From Flavobacteriales bacterium (GTDB taxonomy: Bacteria > Bacteroidota > Bacteroidia > Flavobacteriales_F > PHOS-HE28), in the NCBI GenBank assembly GCA_023957375.1, contig JAMLHB010000001.1, forward strand, positions 310,001 through 374,000: a DNA stretch of 64,000 bases, read 5' to 3'. The notes beneath the pieces were generated by a model. It did not search any database and was not told the origin of the DNA. It saw only the letters and a list, made by a program, of their open reading frames with translations. The position numbers and the translations under genes were made by a program. Positions 7,612 to 16,672 of this stretch are shown piece by piece. The number at the start of each line of letters is the position of its first letter. Positions within the stretch are counted from its first letter, which is position 1.

Positions 7612-9111
7612 TCAACGCGTGGCGACGGGTTCGCTCTTCGCCTCTTCCACCGGTATCCCCAGCGCCTTGGCCACGCCTGCCCCGTAGGCCGGGTCGCACT
7701 TCAGGCAGTTCCCGATGTGGCGCAGCTTCACCATGCGCGGCGCATCGCCCATGGCCCGCGCCGTGTTGTCGAACAGCACCTGTTGCTGCGCGGGCTTCAT
7801 CAGGTTGAACAGGGCGCGCGGCTGCGAATAGTAATCCGTGTCCTCGCGGTGGTTCCAGTGGTCGGCCGCCCCGGTCAAGCCCAGCGGTGGTTCAGCGAAG
7901 TTGGGCTGCTCCTGCCATTCGCCATAGCTGTTGGGCTCGTAGCCCAGCGTGCTGCCGTGGTTGCCGTCCACGCGCATGGCGCCGTCGCGGTGGTAGCTGT
8001 GTACCGGGCATTTCGGCGCGTTCACCGGGATCTGCTGGTGGTTCACGCCTAAGCGGTAGCGCTGTGCATCGCCGTAGGAGAACAGCCGCCCTTGCAGCAT
8101 TTTGTCCGGTGAGAAGCCGATGCCGGGCACCACGTTGGCCGGGTTGAAGGCGGCCTGCTCCACCTCGGCGAAGTAGTTCTCCGGGTTGCGGTTCAGCTCC
8201 CATTCGCCCACCTCGATCAGCGGGTAGTCGCCGTGCGGCCACACCTTGGTCAGGTCGAAGGGATTATAGGGCACCTTGGCGGCATCGGCCTCGGGCATCA
8301 CCTGCACGCAGAGCTTCCACTTCGGAAGGTCCTTCTTCTCGATGGCTTCATAGAGGTCGCGCTGGCTGCTTTCGCGGTCGTTGGCGATCATGGCGGCGGC
8401 CTCTGCGTCGGTCAGGTTCTTGATGCCCTGCTGGCACACGTGGTGGAATTTCACCCAGAAGCGCTCGTTCTTGGCGTTGATGAAGCTGAAGGTGTGCGAA
8501 CCGAAGCCGTGCATGTGGCGGTAGCCGGCGGGCAGGCCACGATCGCTCATCAAAATGGTCACTTGGTGCAGCGCCTCGGGCAGGTTGGTCCAGAAGTCCC
8601 AGTTGTTGCGCGCGCTGCGCAGGTTGGTGCGCGGATCGCGCTTCACGGCGTGGTTCAGGTCGGGGAATTTCAGTGGATCGCGCAGGAAGAACACCGGCGT
8701 GTTGTTGCCCACCAGGTCCCAGTTGCCTTCCTCGGTGTAAAACTTCACGGCAAAACCGCGGATGTCGCGTTCGGCATCGGCCGCACCCCGCTCACCGGCC
8801 ACCGTGGAGAAGCGCGCGAAGAGTTCCGTCTTCTTGCCCACTTTCGAGAAGAGCTTAGCGCGGGTGTACTTGGTGATGTCGTTGGTGACGGTGAAGGTGC
8901 CGTACGCGCCGGAACCCTTGGCATGCATGCGCCGCTCGGGGATCACCTCGCGGTCAAAGTGCGCCAGTTTCTCTAAGAACCATACGTCCTGCAAGAGTTG
9001 CGGGCCGCGCGGGCCGGCGGTCAGTACGTTCTGGTTGTCCACTACGGGACAACCGGAGATCGAAGTCAGCTTTTGGGCTGGGGACGAGGGTTTGTTTTTA
9101 TCGTCGCTCAT
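7612..9111 (-). CDS. katA: monofunctional haem catalase
   Basis: 499-residue small-subunit haem catalase, 2 H2O2 to 2 H2O plus O2, cytoplasmic by lack of a signal peptide. Catalytic His63 lies in the signature [15 protein letters not shown], the distal Asn136 in [10 protein letters not shown], and the proximal haem-ligand Tyr (about residue 346) in [14 protein letters not shown]. The length matches clade 3 enzymes, and the C-terminus has no flavodoxin-like extension of large-subunit KatE. It is transcribed alone, away from an OmpA-type gene, and its upstream spacer holds a MITE-like element. No obvious OxyR/PerR gene is nearby. The functional call is firm; the symbol is by family convention. 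Confidence 0.96.
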   Translation of the reverse strand: MSDDKNKPSSPAQKLTSISGCPVVDNQNVLTAGPRGPQLLQDVWFLEKLAHFDREVIPERRMHAKGSGAYGTFTVTNDITKYTRAKLFSKVGKKTELFARFSTVAGERGAADAERDIRGFAVKFYTEEGNWDLVGNNTPVFFLRDPLKFPDLNHAVKRDPRTNLRSARNNWDFWTNLPEALHQVTILMSDRGLPAGYRHMHGFGSHTFSFINAKNERFWVKFHHVCQQGIKNLTDAEAAAMIANDRESSQRDLYEAIEKKDLPKWKLCVQVMPEADAAKVPYNPFDLTKVWPHGDYPLIEVGEWELNRNPENYFAEVEQAAFNPANVVPGIGFSPDKMLQGRLFSYGDAQRYRLGVNHQQIPVNAPKCPVHSYHRDGAMRVDGNHGSTLGYEPNSYGEWQEQPNFAEPPLGLTGAADHWNHREDTDYYSQPRALFNLMKPAQQQVLFDNTARAMGDAPRMVKLRHIGNCLKCDPAYGAGVAKALGIPVEEAKSEPVATR

Positions 9112-9231
9112 GGTGATGTGCCGTTGTTTGCTGGTGTGGTGGAAAAGCTTTCGGTTCTAAAGATAAGTATTGCCCGCCACGGCCTGGGCAAGATCGGCCA
9201 TGCTCTGCTTGCGCGTGCCGGGCAGCGGCCT

Positions 9232-9360
9232 ATGTCATTAACGTATGGGAGCATTGATCAACGGATCATGGTCCGGGGGCTTTCAGCCTGCGATGTTGTC
9301 GTTTCACAGGCTGGAAGCCTGTGTTACAACAGTGCTCATCCCCCCTTAACGCAATGACAT
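9232..9360. mobile_element. MITE-like inverted-repeat element, family A copy 2 (inverted)
   Basis: 129-bp element ending in ATGTCATT at the left and its complement at the right. Read on the minus strand it aligns with the left half of copy 1 (6510-6723): ATGTCATTGCGTTAAGGGG, then TGTTGT, then CACAG, a CT-rich loop, CTGTG, then ACAACA-like. It is shorter than copy 1 and has a diverged opposite end. It lies between the divergent catalase and OmpA-type genes, so its ends could affect either promoter. Confidence 0.7.
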
Positions 9361-9393
9361 TGGGGCAGCGGCGTGGGCGATCGTACGGCAGGC

Positions 9394-9401
9394 TACATTT
9401 G
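9394..9401 (+). promoter_or_regulatory. Bacteroidota -7 promoter element for the OmpA-type lipoprotein gene
   Basis: TACATTTG, an exact TAnnTTTG match, 21 bp upstream of the ATG at 9422. No convincing -33 TTG was seen. It begins 34 bp after the end of MITE-like copy 2, so any -33 signal would sit just outside the element. Confidence 0.5.
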
Positions 9402-9421
9402 CCGCAACTACCTCACCGCCC

Positions 9422-10306
9422 ATGAACCGTCCACTCCTTATTCTGCTGGCTGCTTCTCTGACTTTGGGATCTTGCGTCTCCAAAAAGAAGTACACGGCCA
9501 TTCAGCTGTCCAACCAAACGCTGAACGACAAACTGGCCGATGCCAAGCGCGCCTTGGATGAATGCAATGCCGCCAAGGCCAGCGCGGATGGCAAAAACGC
9601 CAACCTGCAGACCAGCATCGACCACCTCAAGGAGCAAGTGGCCGAAATGAGCGTCACCAACCAGGCGCTGCTGAACAATGTGGGCAACATGGCCACGCTG
9701 AGCGCCAAGGAAGCCTCCAACCTGGAGAAGAGCTTAGAGAGCATCAAGGAGAAGGACCTGCAGATCCGCACCATGCAGGAGGCCCTGACCAAAAAGGACT
9801 CCATCACGCTCGCCCTGGTGGTAAGCCTGAAAAGCTCGCTTGGCAACCTGAACGACACGGATGTCACCATCAACGTGGAAAAAAGCGTGGTGTTCATCGA
9901 GTTGAGCGACAAGATGCTCTTTAAGAGCGGCAGCACCAACCTTTCGCCCCGCGCCAAGGAGGTGTTGAGCAAGGTAGCCACGGTGTTGAACGATAAGCCG
10001 GACCAGGAAGTGCTCATTGAAGGCCATACGGACAACGTGCCCATCAGTCGCGACTGCTTCAAGGATAATTGGGACTTGAGCGCCTCGCGCGCAATCACCA
10101 TCACCCGGGTGTTGCAGAATGACTATAACGTGAACCCCGCCCGTATCACGGCGGCCGGTCGCAGCGAATATGTGCCCAAGGTGAGCAACGACACCCCCGA
10201 GGGCCGCAGCACCAACCGCCGCATCCGCATCGTGATCATGCCCAGGATGGACCAGTTCTACAACATGATCGAGCAGGGTTTGAAGAAGGCCACGGGGGAG
10301 GAGTAG
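9422..10306 (+). CDS. OmpA-family peptidoglycan-binding lipoprotein
   Basis: 294-residue envelope lipoprotein. A lipobox LTLGSC places the lipidated Cys at residue 18. A long coiled-coil region (about 25-140, heptad-rich ADAKRALDECNAAK and LEKSLESIKEKD segments) leads to a C-terminal OmpA domain with MLFKSGSTNLSPRAKEVL, IEGHTDNVPIS, WDLSASRAITITRVL and NRRIRIVIMP. The domain would bind diaminopimelate-containing peptidoglycan, tethering the outer membrane to the wall in Pal/OmpA fashion. Preceded by a TACATTTG element and followed by a strong terminator, so apparently monocistronic. Confidence 0.92.
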   Translation: MNRPLLILLAASLTLGSCVSKKKYTAIQLSNQTLNDKLADAKRALDECNAAKASADGKNANLQTSIDHLKEQVAEMSVTNQALLNNVGNMATLSAKEASNLEKSLESIKEKDLQIRTMQEALTKKDSITLALVVSLKSSLGNLNDTDVTINVEKSVVFIELSDKMLFKSGSTNLSPRAKEVLSKVATVLNDKPDQEVLIEGHTDNVPISRDCFKDNWDLSASRAITITRVLQNDYNVNPARITAAGRSEYVPKVSNDTPEGRSTNRRIRIVIMPRMDQFYNMIEQGLKKATGEE

Positions 10307-10322
10307 CCTCTATCCCTCAGGT

Positions 10323-10360
10323 GCCAGGCCTTGCCGGATTTCGGCAGGGCCTTGGCTTTT
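10323..10360 (+). terminator. rho-independent terminator after the OmpA-type gene
   Basis: Imperfect 14-15 bp stem (GCCAGGCCTTGCCG pairing with CGGCAGGGCCTTGGC) around a GATTT loop, followed directly by TTTT at 10357-10360. It begins 16 bp after the OmpA-type stop codon. Confidence 0.8.
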
Positions 10361-10411
10361 ATCGGGCAGGGGGGGCCGGGTGTGCCAGCGTGCAGTACGG
10401 GCAACACGGCG

Positions 10412-10915
10412 ATGAACAAACCGATCGCGGCGATGCAAGATCATCGCGTGAGTGGCACTACGGTAAATACCTTAGCGCCCGCTCCAATCGAAGCCCCCCA
10501 AAAAATGGACTTCAAACCGGTTGAATACCGTACCAGCATCGCCACCCTCCGGGCGGTAAGCCCGCAGCTGATCGAGATCTTGTACCATGCGAACATCGTG
10601 TTTACCGCAGCGACGGTGACCGAAGTGCAGAATAAGCGGCGCGAGCTGATGGGCAACTCCGCCTACGGTACGCTCACGATCATTCCCGAAGAGGTGGATT
10701 ACAACATCGATGCCATGGGCAAGGACCAGGGCATTGTGGACCGCAGTGATGGCAAGCTGATCGCCACGGCCGTGGTAGTGAAAGCCAGCATGATCGAAAT
10801 GCTCACGCGGCTCTACCTATCCTACTTCCCGCAGTTGCACCATGTTTTCATCACCCATGATGAGCAGGCCGCGCGCACGTGGATGGCGGAACGATTGAGC
10901 CAAGCGGCGGCATAG
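10412..10915 (+). CDS. STAS/SpoIIAA-like conserved protein (DUF7793-type), unknown function
   Basis: 167 residues from the ATG at 10412; a shorter start at 10505 (MDFKPVEY) would remove a poorly structured N-terminus and is also possible, as the conserved-looking part begins near IATLRAVSPQLIEILYHANI. The pattern of alternating strands and helices (GTLTIIPEEVDYNID, LIATAVVVKASMIEMLTRLYL, HHVFITHDEQAARTWM) resembles small STAS/SpoIIAA-like proteins of Bacteroidota in which the strand before the last helix ends in a DEQAA.TW motif. No signal peptide. Its stop is 45 bp from the convergent ftsK stop. Function is not known. Confidence 0.6.
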   Translation: MNKPIAAMQDHRVSGTTVNTLAPAPIEAPQKMDFKPVEYRTSIATLRAVSPQLIEILYHANIVFTAATVTEVQNKRRELMGNSAYGTLTIIPEEVDYNIDAMGKDQGIVDRSDGKLIATAVVVKASMIEMLTRLYLSYFPQLHHVFITHDEQAARTWMAERLSQAAA

Positions 10916-10960
10916 AAAGGCTCCCTGAAGGTTATCGCGGGCCCCAACGGTCCATGGCCA

Positions 10961-13558
10961 TCAGGCTCCAAGCCTCCCCGTGCCGGGCGCACTTTCGGCC
11001 GGGTGCAGCAGCTCATCCAGCGCCGCCTCGGTAGGCACCAGCACTTTGCGGGCCTTCGAGCCCTCGAAGGCACCGAGGATGCCTGCAGCTTCCAACTGGT
11101 CCACGATGCGGCCGGCCCGGTTGTAGCCCAGTTTCAGCTTGCGCTGGATCAGACTGGTGCTGCCCTGCTGCGTTTGCACTACCACGCGGGCGGCCTCCTC
11201 GAACATGCTGTCGCGCTCCCCGAGGTCCAGGTCGCCACCGCCTTCGCCCTCCTCGGTGGGTACTTCGGGCAGCAACAGGGCATCGGGATAGCCGCGTTGG
11301 TTGCCGATGAACGCCGTGATCTCCTCCACCTCCGGCGTGTCCACAAAAGCGCATTGGATGCGGATCAGGTCGTTGCCGGTGCTCAGCAGCATGTCGCCGC
11401 GACCGATCAGCTGGTCGGCGCCGCCGGCATCGAGGATGGTGCGGCTGTCCACCTTGCTGGTGACGCGGAAGGCAATGCGCGCCGGGAAGTTGGCCTTGAT
11501 GGTGCCGGTGATGATGTTCACGCTCGGGCGCTGCGTGGCGATGATCAGGTGGATGCCGATGGCGCGCGCTAGCTGGGCCAGGCGGGCGATGGGTGTTTCC
11601 ACCTCGCGGCCCGCCGTCATGATCAAGTCGGCGAACTCATCCACCACCAGCACGATGTAGGGCAGGAAGCGGTGACCGTTCTCCGGGTTGAGGCGGCGAC
11701 TGATGAATTTGGCGTTGTATTCCTTGATGTTGCGCACCTGGGCGTCCTTGAGCAGCTCATAGCGCTCGTCCATCTCGATGCACAGGCTGTTCAAGGTGGC
11801 CACCACCTTCTTGGTGTCGGTGATGATGGCTTCCTCTTCACCGGGCAGCTTGGCTAAGAAATGCCGCTCGATCTTGTTGAACAGGGTGAGCTCCACCTTC
11901 TTCGGGTCCACCAGCACGAACTTGATCTGGCTGGGGTGTTTCTTGTACAGCAAGCTCACCAGAATGGCGTTCAGGCCCACGGATTTTCCTTGGCCCGTCG
12001 CACCGGCCATCAGCAGGTGCGGCATCTTGGCCAGGTCGGTGACGAAGGTTTCGTTGCTGATCGTCTTGCCTAACACAATGGGCAGGTCGGCCGTGCTGTT
12101 CTGGAATTTCTCGCTCTTCACCACCTCGCGCATGCTCACCACTTGGGGCTTGCTGTTCGGGACCTCGATGCCGATGGTGCCCTTGCCGGGGATGGGTGCG
12201 ATGATGCGGATGCCGAGCGCCGCCAAGCTCAGGGCGATATCGTCCTCCAAGTTCTTGATCTTGCTGATGCGCACACCGGCCTGCGGCACGATCTCGTACA
12301 AGGTCACCGTGGGCCCGATGGTGGCCTTGATCTTGTCGATGCCGATGTTGTAGTTGTTGAGCGTGTTGACGATCTTGTTCTTGTTTTCCTCCAGCTCCTC
12401 TTTCGTCACGGTGATCTCACCGGTGCTGTGCTCGGCCAGCAGGTCGATCGAAGGGGGCACGTAGCTGCTCAGGTCCAGCGTGGGGTCGTATTCGCCGAAC
12501 TCTTTCACCTTGGCATCGATCTCCTCCTCGCTCAGTGCTTCTTCGGGCTGGTTCACTTCCACGCTGAAGCCGTTGGTTTCGTCGGTGATGCTGCCGGGGT
12601 CGAAAGCGGCCCCGTGGGGTGAAAGCTCCAATGCGCCGGGTGTGTCCTCCTCCTGTTCCACGGCGGGTTCCTCCTCCGGCCCCTCCGGCTCGCCTGTGCT
12701 AGTTTCCTCATCAGGTTCCTCTTCCACCATCTTTTCCCCGGGATTCTCCATTTCCACTGGTGCAGTGGCCAAAGGCCCATCTTCCTCCGGGGCGGAACGC
12801 ATGCGGTTTCCGTGCTTTGCGGAGGGGGTGGCTTCCGGTTCCGGGCCGTCCGCTGCAGCTACGGAGCGCTTGGGCGCGAACAACGCACCCACCCAGGAAA
12901 GGGATGGGTTGAAAGTGTACACCCCGAAGCCGATCGCAGTGAAGAGAATGGCGGCGCCGGCCCCAAAAGTGCCCAGCCATGCACCAAGGTGGTTGTTGAT
13001 GGCGTAGCCAATGCCCCCGCCCAGCACTTGCCAGCCACCCTGGGGAAAAAGGAAGCCCATGAAGGTGGGCATCCAGATCAGTACCATCACCGTCCAGCGC
13101 AGGGTTTTTCCCGAGGGCAGCAACCAGGTGTCCAGCACCAAGCGCACACCTGCCAAGAAGGTCCAGAGAACAAACGCGAATGCCGCAACGCCGAACCAGA
13201 TATAGATGAACCGGTGGCTGATCAAGGCGCCCAACTTGCCCAACCAGTTCTCCACCCGCACCGAAGGCTGGAAGATCTCACCCCAGCTGCGGCCCATCAG
13301 GTCCTGGTCGATCCGCCAGGTAAAGAGGTAGCTGGTGAAGGCGACCAGCAGGTAGCACGAGACCAGGATCAGGAATAGGCCGAACACCTTGTGCACGCGC
13401 TCGTCGGCCAGGAAAGTGCGCAAGCGTTGCAGACGCCCTTCATCCCCATCGGCGGCGTTGCGCTTGGACTTGCGACCCGCCGTTTTGCGCACGGGCTGTT
13501 CCTCCGCCTCGGCGGCTTGCGCGCGCAATTTGTTCTTTCGTTCGTTGGCCAAAAGCAA
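10961..13558 (-). CDS. ftsK: FtsK/SpoIIIE DNA translocase
   Basis: 865-residue septal DNA motor for chromosome dimer resolution and terminus segregation. Four membrane helices lie between about residues 50 and 210. A Pro/Glu-rich acidic linker follows (about 245-350), then the alpha/beta motor with Walker A GATGQGKSVG near residue 518 and Walker B in YIVLVVDEFADLIM near 634. The C-terminal gamma winged-helix domain (SLIQRKLKLGYNRAGRIVDQLE) reads KOPS-type sequences. The frame is preceded by an in-frame TGA, and the first possible start codon is a TTG at 13556-13558 (next in-frame ATG about 90 codons in), so a non-ATG start is inferred. A TAnnTTTG promoter lies about 80 bp upstream. Confidence 0.95.
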   Translation of the reverse strand: MLLANERKNKLRAQAAEAEEQPVRKTAGRKSKRNAADGDEGRLQRLRTFLADERVHKVFGLFLILVSCYLLVAFTSYLFTWRIDQDLMGRSWGEIFQPSVRVENWLGKLGALISHRFIYIWFGVAAFAFVLWTFLAGVRLVLDTWLLPSGKTLRWTVMVLIWMPTFMGFLFPQGGWQVLGGGIGYAINNHLGAWLGTFGAGAAILFTAIGFGVYTFNPSLSWVGALFAPKRSVAAADGPEPEATPSAKHGNRMRSAPEEDGPLATAPVEMENPGEKMVEEEPDEETSTGEPEGPEEEPAVEQEEDTPGALELSPHGAAFDPGSITDETNGFSVEVNQPEEALSEEEIDAKVKEFGEYDPTLDLSSYVPPSIDLLAEHSTGEITVTKEELEENKNKIVNTLNNYNIGIDKIKATIGPTVTLYEIVPQAGVRISKIKNLEDDIALSLAALGIRIIAPIPGKGTIGIEVPNSKPQVVSMREVVKSEKFQNSTADLPIVLGKTISNETFVTDLAKMPHLLMAGATGQGKSVGLNAILVSLLYKKHPSQIKFVLVDPKKVELTLFNKIERHFLAKLPGEEEAIITDTKKVVATLNSLCIEMDERYELLKDAQVRNIKEYNAKFISRRLNPENGHRFLPYIVLVVDEFADLIMTAGREVETPIARLAQLARAIGIHLIIATQRPSVNIITGTIKANFPARIAFRVTSKVDSRTILDAGGADQLIGRGDMLLSTGNDLIRIQCAFVDTPEVEEITAFIGNQRGYPDALLLPEVPTEEGEGGGDLDLGERDSMFEEAARVVVQTQQGSTSLIQRKLKLGYNRAGRIVDQLEAAGILGAFEGSKARKVLVPTEAALDELLHPAESAPGTGRLGA

Positions 13559-13636
13559 GGAAAGTTCTGGGCCTCAAGGGCTGAATACCGCTGCCATGCA
13601 CGCAGGCACATCTGCCTGCAGGCCGGACAGCCGAAG

Positions 13637-13644
13637 CAAAACTA
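13637..13644 (-). promoter_or_regulatory. Bacteroidota -7 promoter element for ftsK
   Basis: Minus-strand TAGTTTTG, exact TAnnTTTG match, 79 bp upstream of the inferred TTG start of ftsK, leaving a 5' leader of roughly 70 nt. Confidence 0.5.
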
Positions 13645-13773
13645 CCGGTGGCATAAAGGGGAAACGGCCCCATGGGGCAGGCTATTATCAACAATCGCTT
13701 GTGATAGTCGGAAGGCTGCTGTGCCTCTACCGCCCCTTCACGCTGCCGGGGGACCAACGAGGACTTGGTGCCC

Positions 13774-14478
13774 TCAATTGTTGAACGCCCCCAGTACCTC
13801 GTCCAATTGCTGGTACAGCACCTCCGGGCTCACCTCCTGGTGCTCAGGGCGCTTGAGGAACATGCCCGGGTCCACGGGGCCGAAGTTCACGGTGGTGGCC
13901 TCCATGTGCATCCGGATGTTGTGCTGCACCACGTCGTAGCGCATCAACACACCGGGGATCTCACTGTAGGGCCCGTACCAATTGGGGTTCTCTTGTTCGA
14001 GCTGCTCGGTGTACCACACCTCCACTTCGGGCATGGAGATGTCTTCATAGAGCAAAAAGGCCTGCTTGCACGGCATGCCCGCTATGGTGTCACGCGCCAT
14101 GGTGTGCAGCACCGCCAAGGGAGGCTGGGCCTTGTTGAGGTTGATCAGGTCGCGGCGCGTGAATTCCGCCACCAAGCTTTTGCCCATCACGCTCATGTGG
14201 TATTCCACCACCTTCGAGGGGGTGTTCACCACCATGCTGGTCTTGAAGATGCCCATGCCCGCGCTCAGGTCCATGGATTGGTGGTCGCGGTTGAAGCTGA
14301 GAATAGCTTCCCGGGGCAGCATATCGGTCATTAACCCGTTGGGGTCCAGGTCGGGAAAGGACATGGCGAACTTGATGGTGCCCTCCTGGCCGCCCGTCAA
14401 CAGGGTGTGACTGCAGCCGTGCAGGCCTATCATGGCCACTGTGGCAGCTGCGGAAATGATCAGGAAACTCTTGCGCAT
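13774..14478 (-). CDS. hypothetical lipoprotein, DUF4412-like
   Basis: 234 residues with a lipoprotein signal peptide (lipobox IGLHGC, Cys22). The mature protein has the character of secreted Bacteroidota DUF4412/GLPGLI-type proteins: an early strand GTIKFAMSFPDLDP, MDLSAGMGIFKTSMVVN, a segment with IAGMPCKQAFLLYED, and a final YDVVQHNIRMHMEATTVNFGPVDP, followed by a helical tail. Such proteins are presumed envelope proteins of unknown function. Single gene upstream (in transcription) of ftsK with about 215 bp between, in which ftsK has its own promoter element. The family resemblance is tentative; export and lipidation are well supported. Confidence 0.7.
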   Translation of the reverse strand: MRKSFLIISAAATVAMIGLHGCSHTLLTGGQEGTIKFAMSFPDLDPNGLMTDMLPREAILSFNRDHQSMDLSAGMGIFKTSMVVNTPSKVVEYHMSVMGKSLVAEFTRRDLINLNKAQPPLAVLHTMARDTIAGMPCKQAFLLYEDISMPEVEVWYTEQLEQENPNWYGPYSEIPGVLMRYDVVQHNIRMHMEATTVNFGPVDPGMFLKRPEHQEVSPEVLYQQLDEVLGAFNN

Positions 14479-14564
14479 ATTCGGTCAGGTCGCGGCCTGT
14501 TACGAGGCCTGCCCAGGTTTCGTTGCACGGGGCCGGCGCCCCGGCGCCTTGGGCAGTGTGCTTA

Positions 14565-14747
14565 TACCATCTTGAACCACAAATTAGTCCCATCCCTCTG
14601 TGGCGGGACAGGTCCTGCGTGCTCTTTTTCCGCATTACTTCTCCGGGTGCCTAGTGCCGTAGCTATGGCTACGCCACAGGCCCCCCGGATCGTCCTGCGA
14701 AAAAATAGCCTCGGATCTTTTGGCCTGATTTGTAACTCAAGATGGTA
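14565..14747. mobile_element. MITE-like inverted-repeat element, family B
   Basis: 183-bp non-coding element. Ends match as inverted repeats: TACCATCTTGAACCACAAAT at the left (from 14565) against TACCATCTTGAGTTACAAAT read inward from the right (ending 14747), 17 of 20 identical. A TTA triplet flanks each side (14562-14564 and 14748-14750), consistent with a 3-bp target duplication. The centre folds into a long imperfect hairpin at 14642-14689 with a perfect CGTAGC/GCTACG tip. The right-hand TTA is the stop codon of the M23 peptidase gene. Confidence 0.75.
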
Positions 14748-16469
14748 TTAACGGGTGAACGTCCTGGTCAACCGGCTGCGGTTCCCCCGTTCATCGGTGA
14801 CCTCCAGTTCGAATTCGTGCGTGCCGGGCAGGTCGCTGTGCACGTCGAAGTGATGTTCCAAGGCATGCGTCTTGGGCTCATATTCCATCAGGATCCATTG
14901 GCCATCCAACCGGGCCGACCATTGGTCCAGGCCCGAGAGGTTGTCCTTCACACGGACCTTGAATCCCTTCCGGCCCTTCATATCGGCCAGTAGCCCCACC
15001 GGTGTGAGTACGGGGGGGGTGGTGTCCATCATGACGGTGAATTGCCCCAAGGTGCGCACGCTGGCGGTTATCCGCCCGTCGGCCCAGCGTCCTCCCTCGG
15101 CCACCGGCTTGCCTTTTGAGCGACGCACCACCAGCAACTTGTCCGTTCGGCCGCCGGGAACCGGCCCGCCCACCTCAATGGACAGTTCGCAGCCAAGCTG
15201 GAGCGGGGTCAGTTCATCCTGGATGGTGAACAGTGGGGCAAGCGCACCGGCCTGCGCCGGAGCCACGGTCGTCTTAAAGTAGGTATCCTCATACAACGCA
15301 TTGGGCGGCAGGCTGAAGCGCATGCCGGGCTGCTGCACCACGTTAGGCCGGTCGAAGGGCAAGAGCGTACCGCCGGTGCGGGCAACGGGCCATTTGCCGG
15401 CTTCCTCCCGGGTGGCTCCTTGCAGCACGAAGGTGAGCGTGGAGCGGTTGCCCGTGGGGTCGGTGGCCACCACCTGCACCGTGTGGGCTTTCCCCGGCTC
15501 CACCGCAATACGGCCCGGTGCCCCATTGCCTTGGTAAACATCCAACCGGTTGTTGGGCAGCTTGTAGCACCGGTTGTAGTGCATGTTGTTGTCCTTGAAC
15601 AGGCTGTATTCCATGTAGGCGTTGGCATAGCGCTGCACGCCGAAATCCACCTCCTCTAGGCGGATGTCGCATACGGTGGTACCGTCCACGCTGACGGCCA
15701 GTGTGCGGATACCGCAGGTGTTCGTGCTGTTGCTGTACCGGTCCGTAACGTTCACCTCCAGGCCCACAACGCCCCATGCCGCCACGTGCGTGCCGGGTTT
15801 CAACGCATACGTAGAATCATTCAAGGCCACTACCGGGAAACCCACGGCATGGTCCGGGTATGCGCTTGCCCGTGAAAGGCTGTCCAACGGCCTCAACCGG
15901 ATCCCCGCGAAGATCGGTGGAACCTTGTCCAATGTTTTCACCCCGTACGCTTCGGGGTCCAGGGCATGCTGGTCGGCGGTACGGCGCACTTCGTAATGCA
16001 AATGGGGGGCGCTGGACCCCCCCGTGTTCCCGCTATAGGCGATCACTTCCCCTTGTTGCACAGGCAGTTCACCCGGCTTGAAGTAATGATCGATACTGAA
16101 GCTTTTTGCACTGTACTGCAGCTCGAGCAGGGTGCTCGCCAAGCGGCCGTGGAGCCGGTCCAAGTGGCCGTATACGGTGGTGTACCCCGAAGGATGGCTG
16201 ATATACACCGCTTTGCCATAGCCCCACGGACTGATCTTGATGCGGCTGACCCAGCCGTCGCCGGTGGCCTTTACCCGCTGACCGGTACGGCCGTTGGTTT
16301 TCAGATCGATGCCGGAATGAAAATGGTTGGAACGCAGTTCCATGAAGTTGCCCGCTACCTCCACCTGCAGGTCCATGGGCAGCCCAAGAACAGGCGGCAA
16401 CTGCTGTGCGTAAGTAATTGATGGTAAAGAGATCAATGTGCAGACCGCCAAATAGTTATGATATCGCAC
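14748..16469 (-). CDS. M23-family (LytM) zinc metallopeptidase
   Basis: 573-residue exported peptidase. The signal peptide begins MRYHNYLAVCTLISLPSITYA when initiated at the GTG 16467-16469; the frame is open for 104 more codons upstream, but that part is not protein-like. The LytM domain follows at once (about residues 25-200) with zinc ligands in the HxxxD-type motif HFHSGIDLKTNG and the HxH motif APHLHYEVR. A long C-terminal region of beta-sandwich modules contains VTDRYSNSTN, VVATDPTGNRSTLTF and TDERGNRSRLTRTF, which resemble Ig-like or big_5-type repeats. It probably cleaves peptidoglycan cross-links or acts as a divisome-associated factor. Its stop codon TAA is formed at the edge of a MITE-like element. 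Confidence 0.88.
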   Translation of the reverse strand: MRYHNYLAVCTLISLPSITYAQQLPPVLGLPMDLQVEVAGNFMELRSNHFHSGIDLKTNGRTGQRVKATGDGWVSRIKISPWGYGKAVYISHPSGYTTVYGHLDRLHGRLASTLLELQYSAKSFSIDHYFKPGELPVQQGEVIAYSGNTGGSSAPHLHYEVRRTADQHALDPEAYGVKTLDKVPPIFAGIRLRPLDSLSRASAYPDHAVGFPVVALNDSTYALKPGTHVAAWGVVGLEVNVTDRYSNSTNTCGIRTLAVSVDGTTVCDIRLEEVDFGVQRYANAYMEYSLFKDNNMHYNRCYKLPNNRLDVYQGNGAPGRIAVEPGKAHTVQVVATDPTGNRSTLTFVLQGATREEAGKWPVARTGGTLLPFDRPNVVQQPGMRFSLPPNALYEDTYFKTTVAPAQAGALAPLFTIQDELTPLQLGCELSIEVGGPVPGGRTDKLLVVRRSKGKPVAEGGRWADGRITASVRTLGQFTVMMDTTPPVLTPVGLLADMKGRKGFKVRVKDNLSGLDQWSARLDGQWILMEYEPKTHALEHHFDVHSDLPGTHEFELEVTDERGNRSRLTRTFTR

Positions 16470-16631
16470 TTTGTTCGATGCTTTATGTAGTTGAAGTCTC
16501 TTTGACCTACTCAATCTTCGTGCCAGGAGGGCGCAAGCTATCCCTCCCGGCGGGTACTTCCTGGCAGGCTGGCAATGGGTGATCAACAAGGCCGGGTGGA
16601 AACAATCTCGTCCATGATCCCCGCCTCCGTC

Positions 16632-16639
16632 TATCTTTG
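16632..16639 (+). promoter_or_regulatory. Bacteroidota -7 promoter element for the zapA operon
   Basis: TATCTTTG, exact TAnnTTTG match, 33 bp before the ATG at 16673 and overlapping an in-frame TTG, which argues against translation starting further upstream. No clear -33 TTG was seen. Confidence 0.55.
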
Positions 16640-16672
16640 TCGTTGGACCATAACGGTCTTTTGTCCAGCAAG

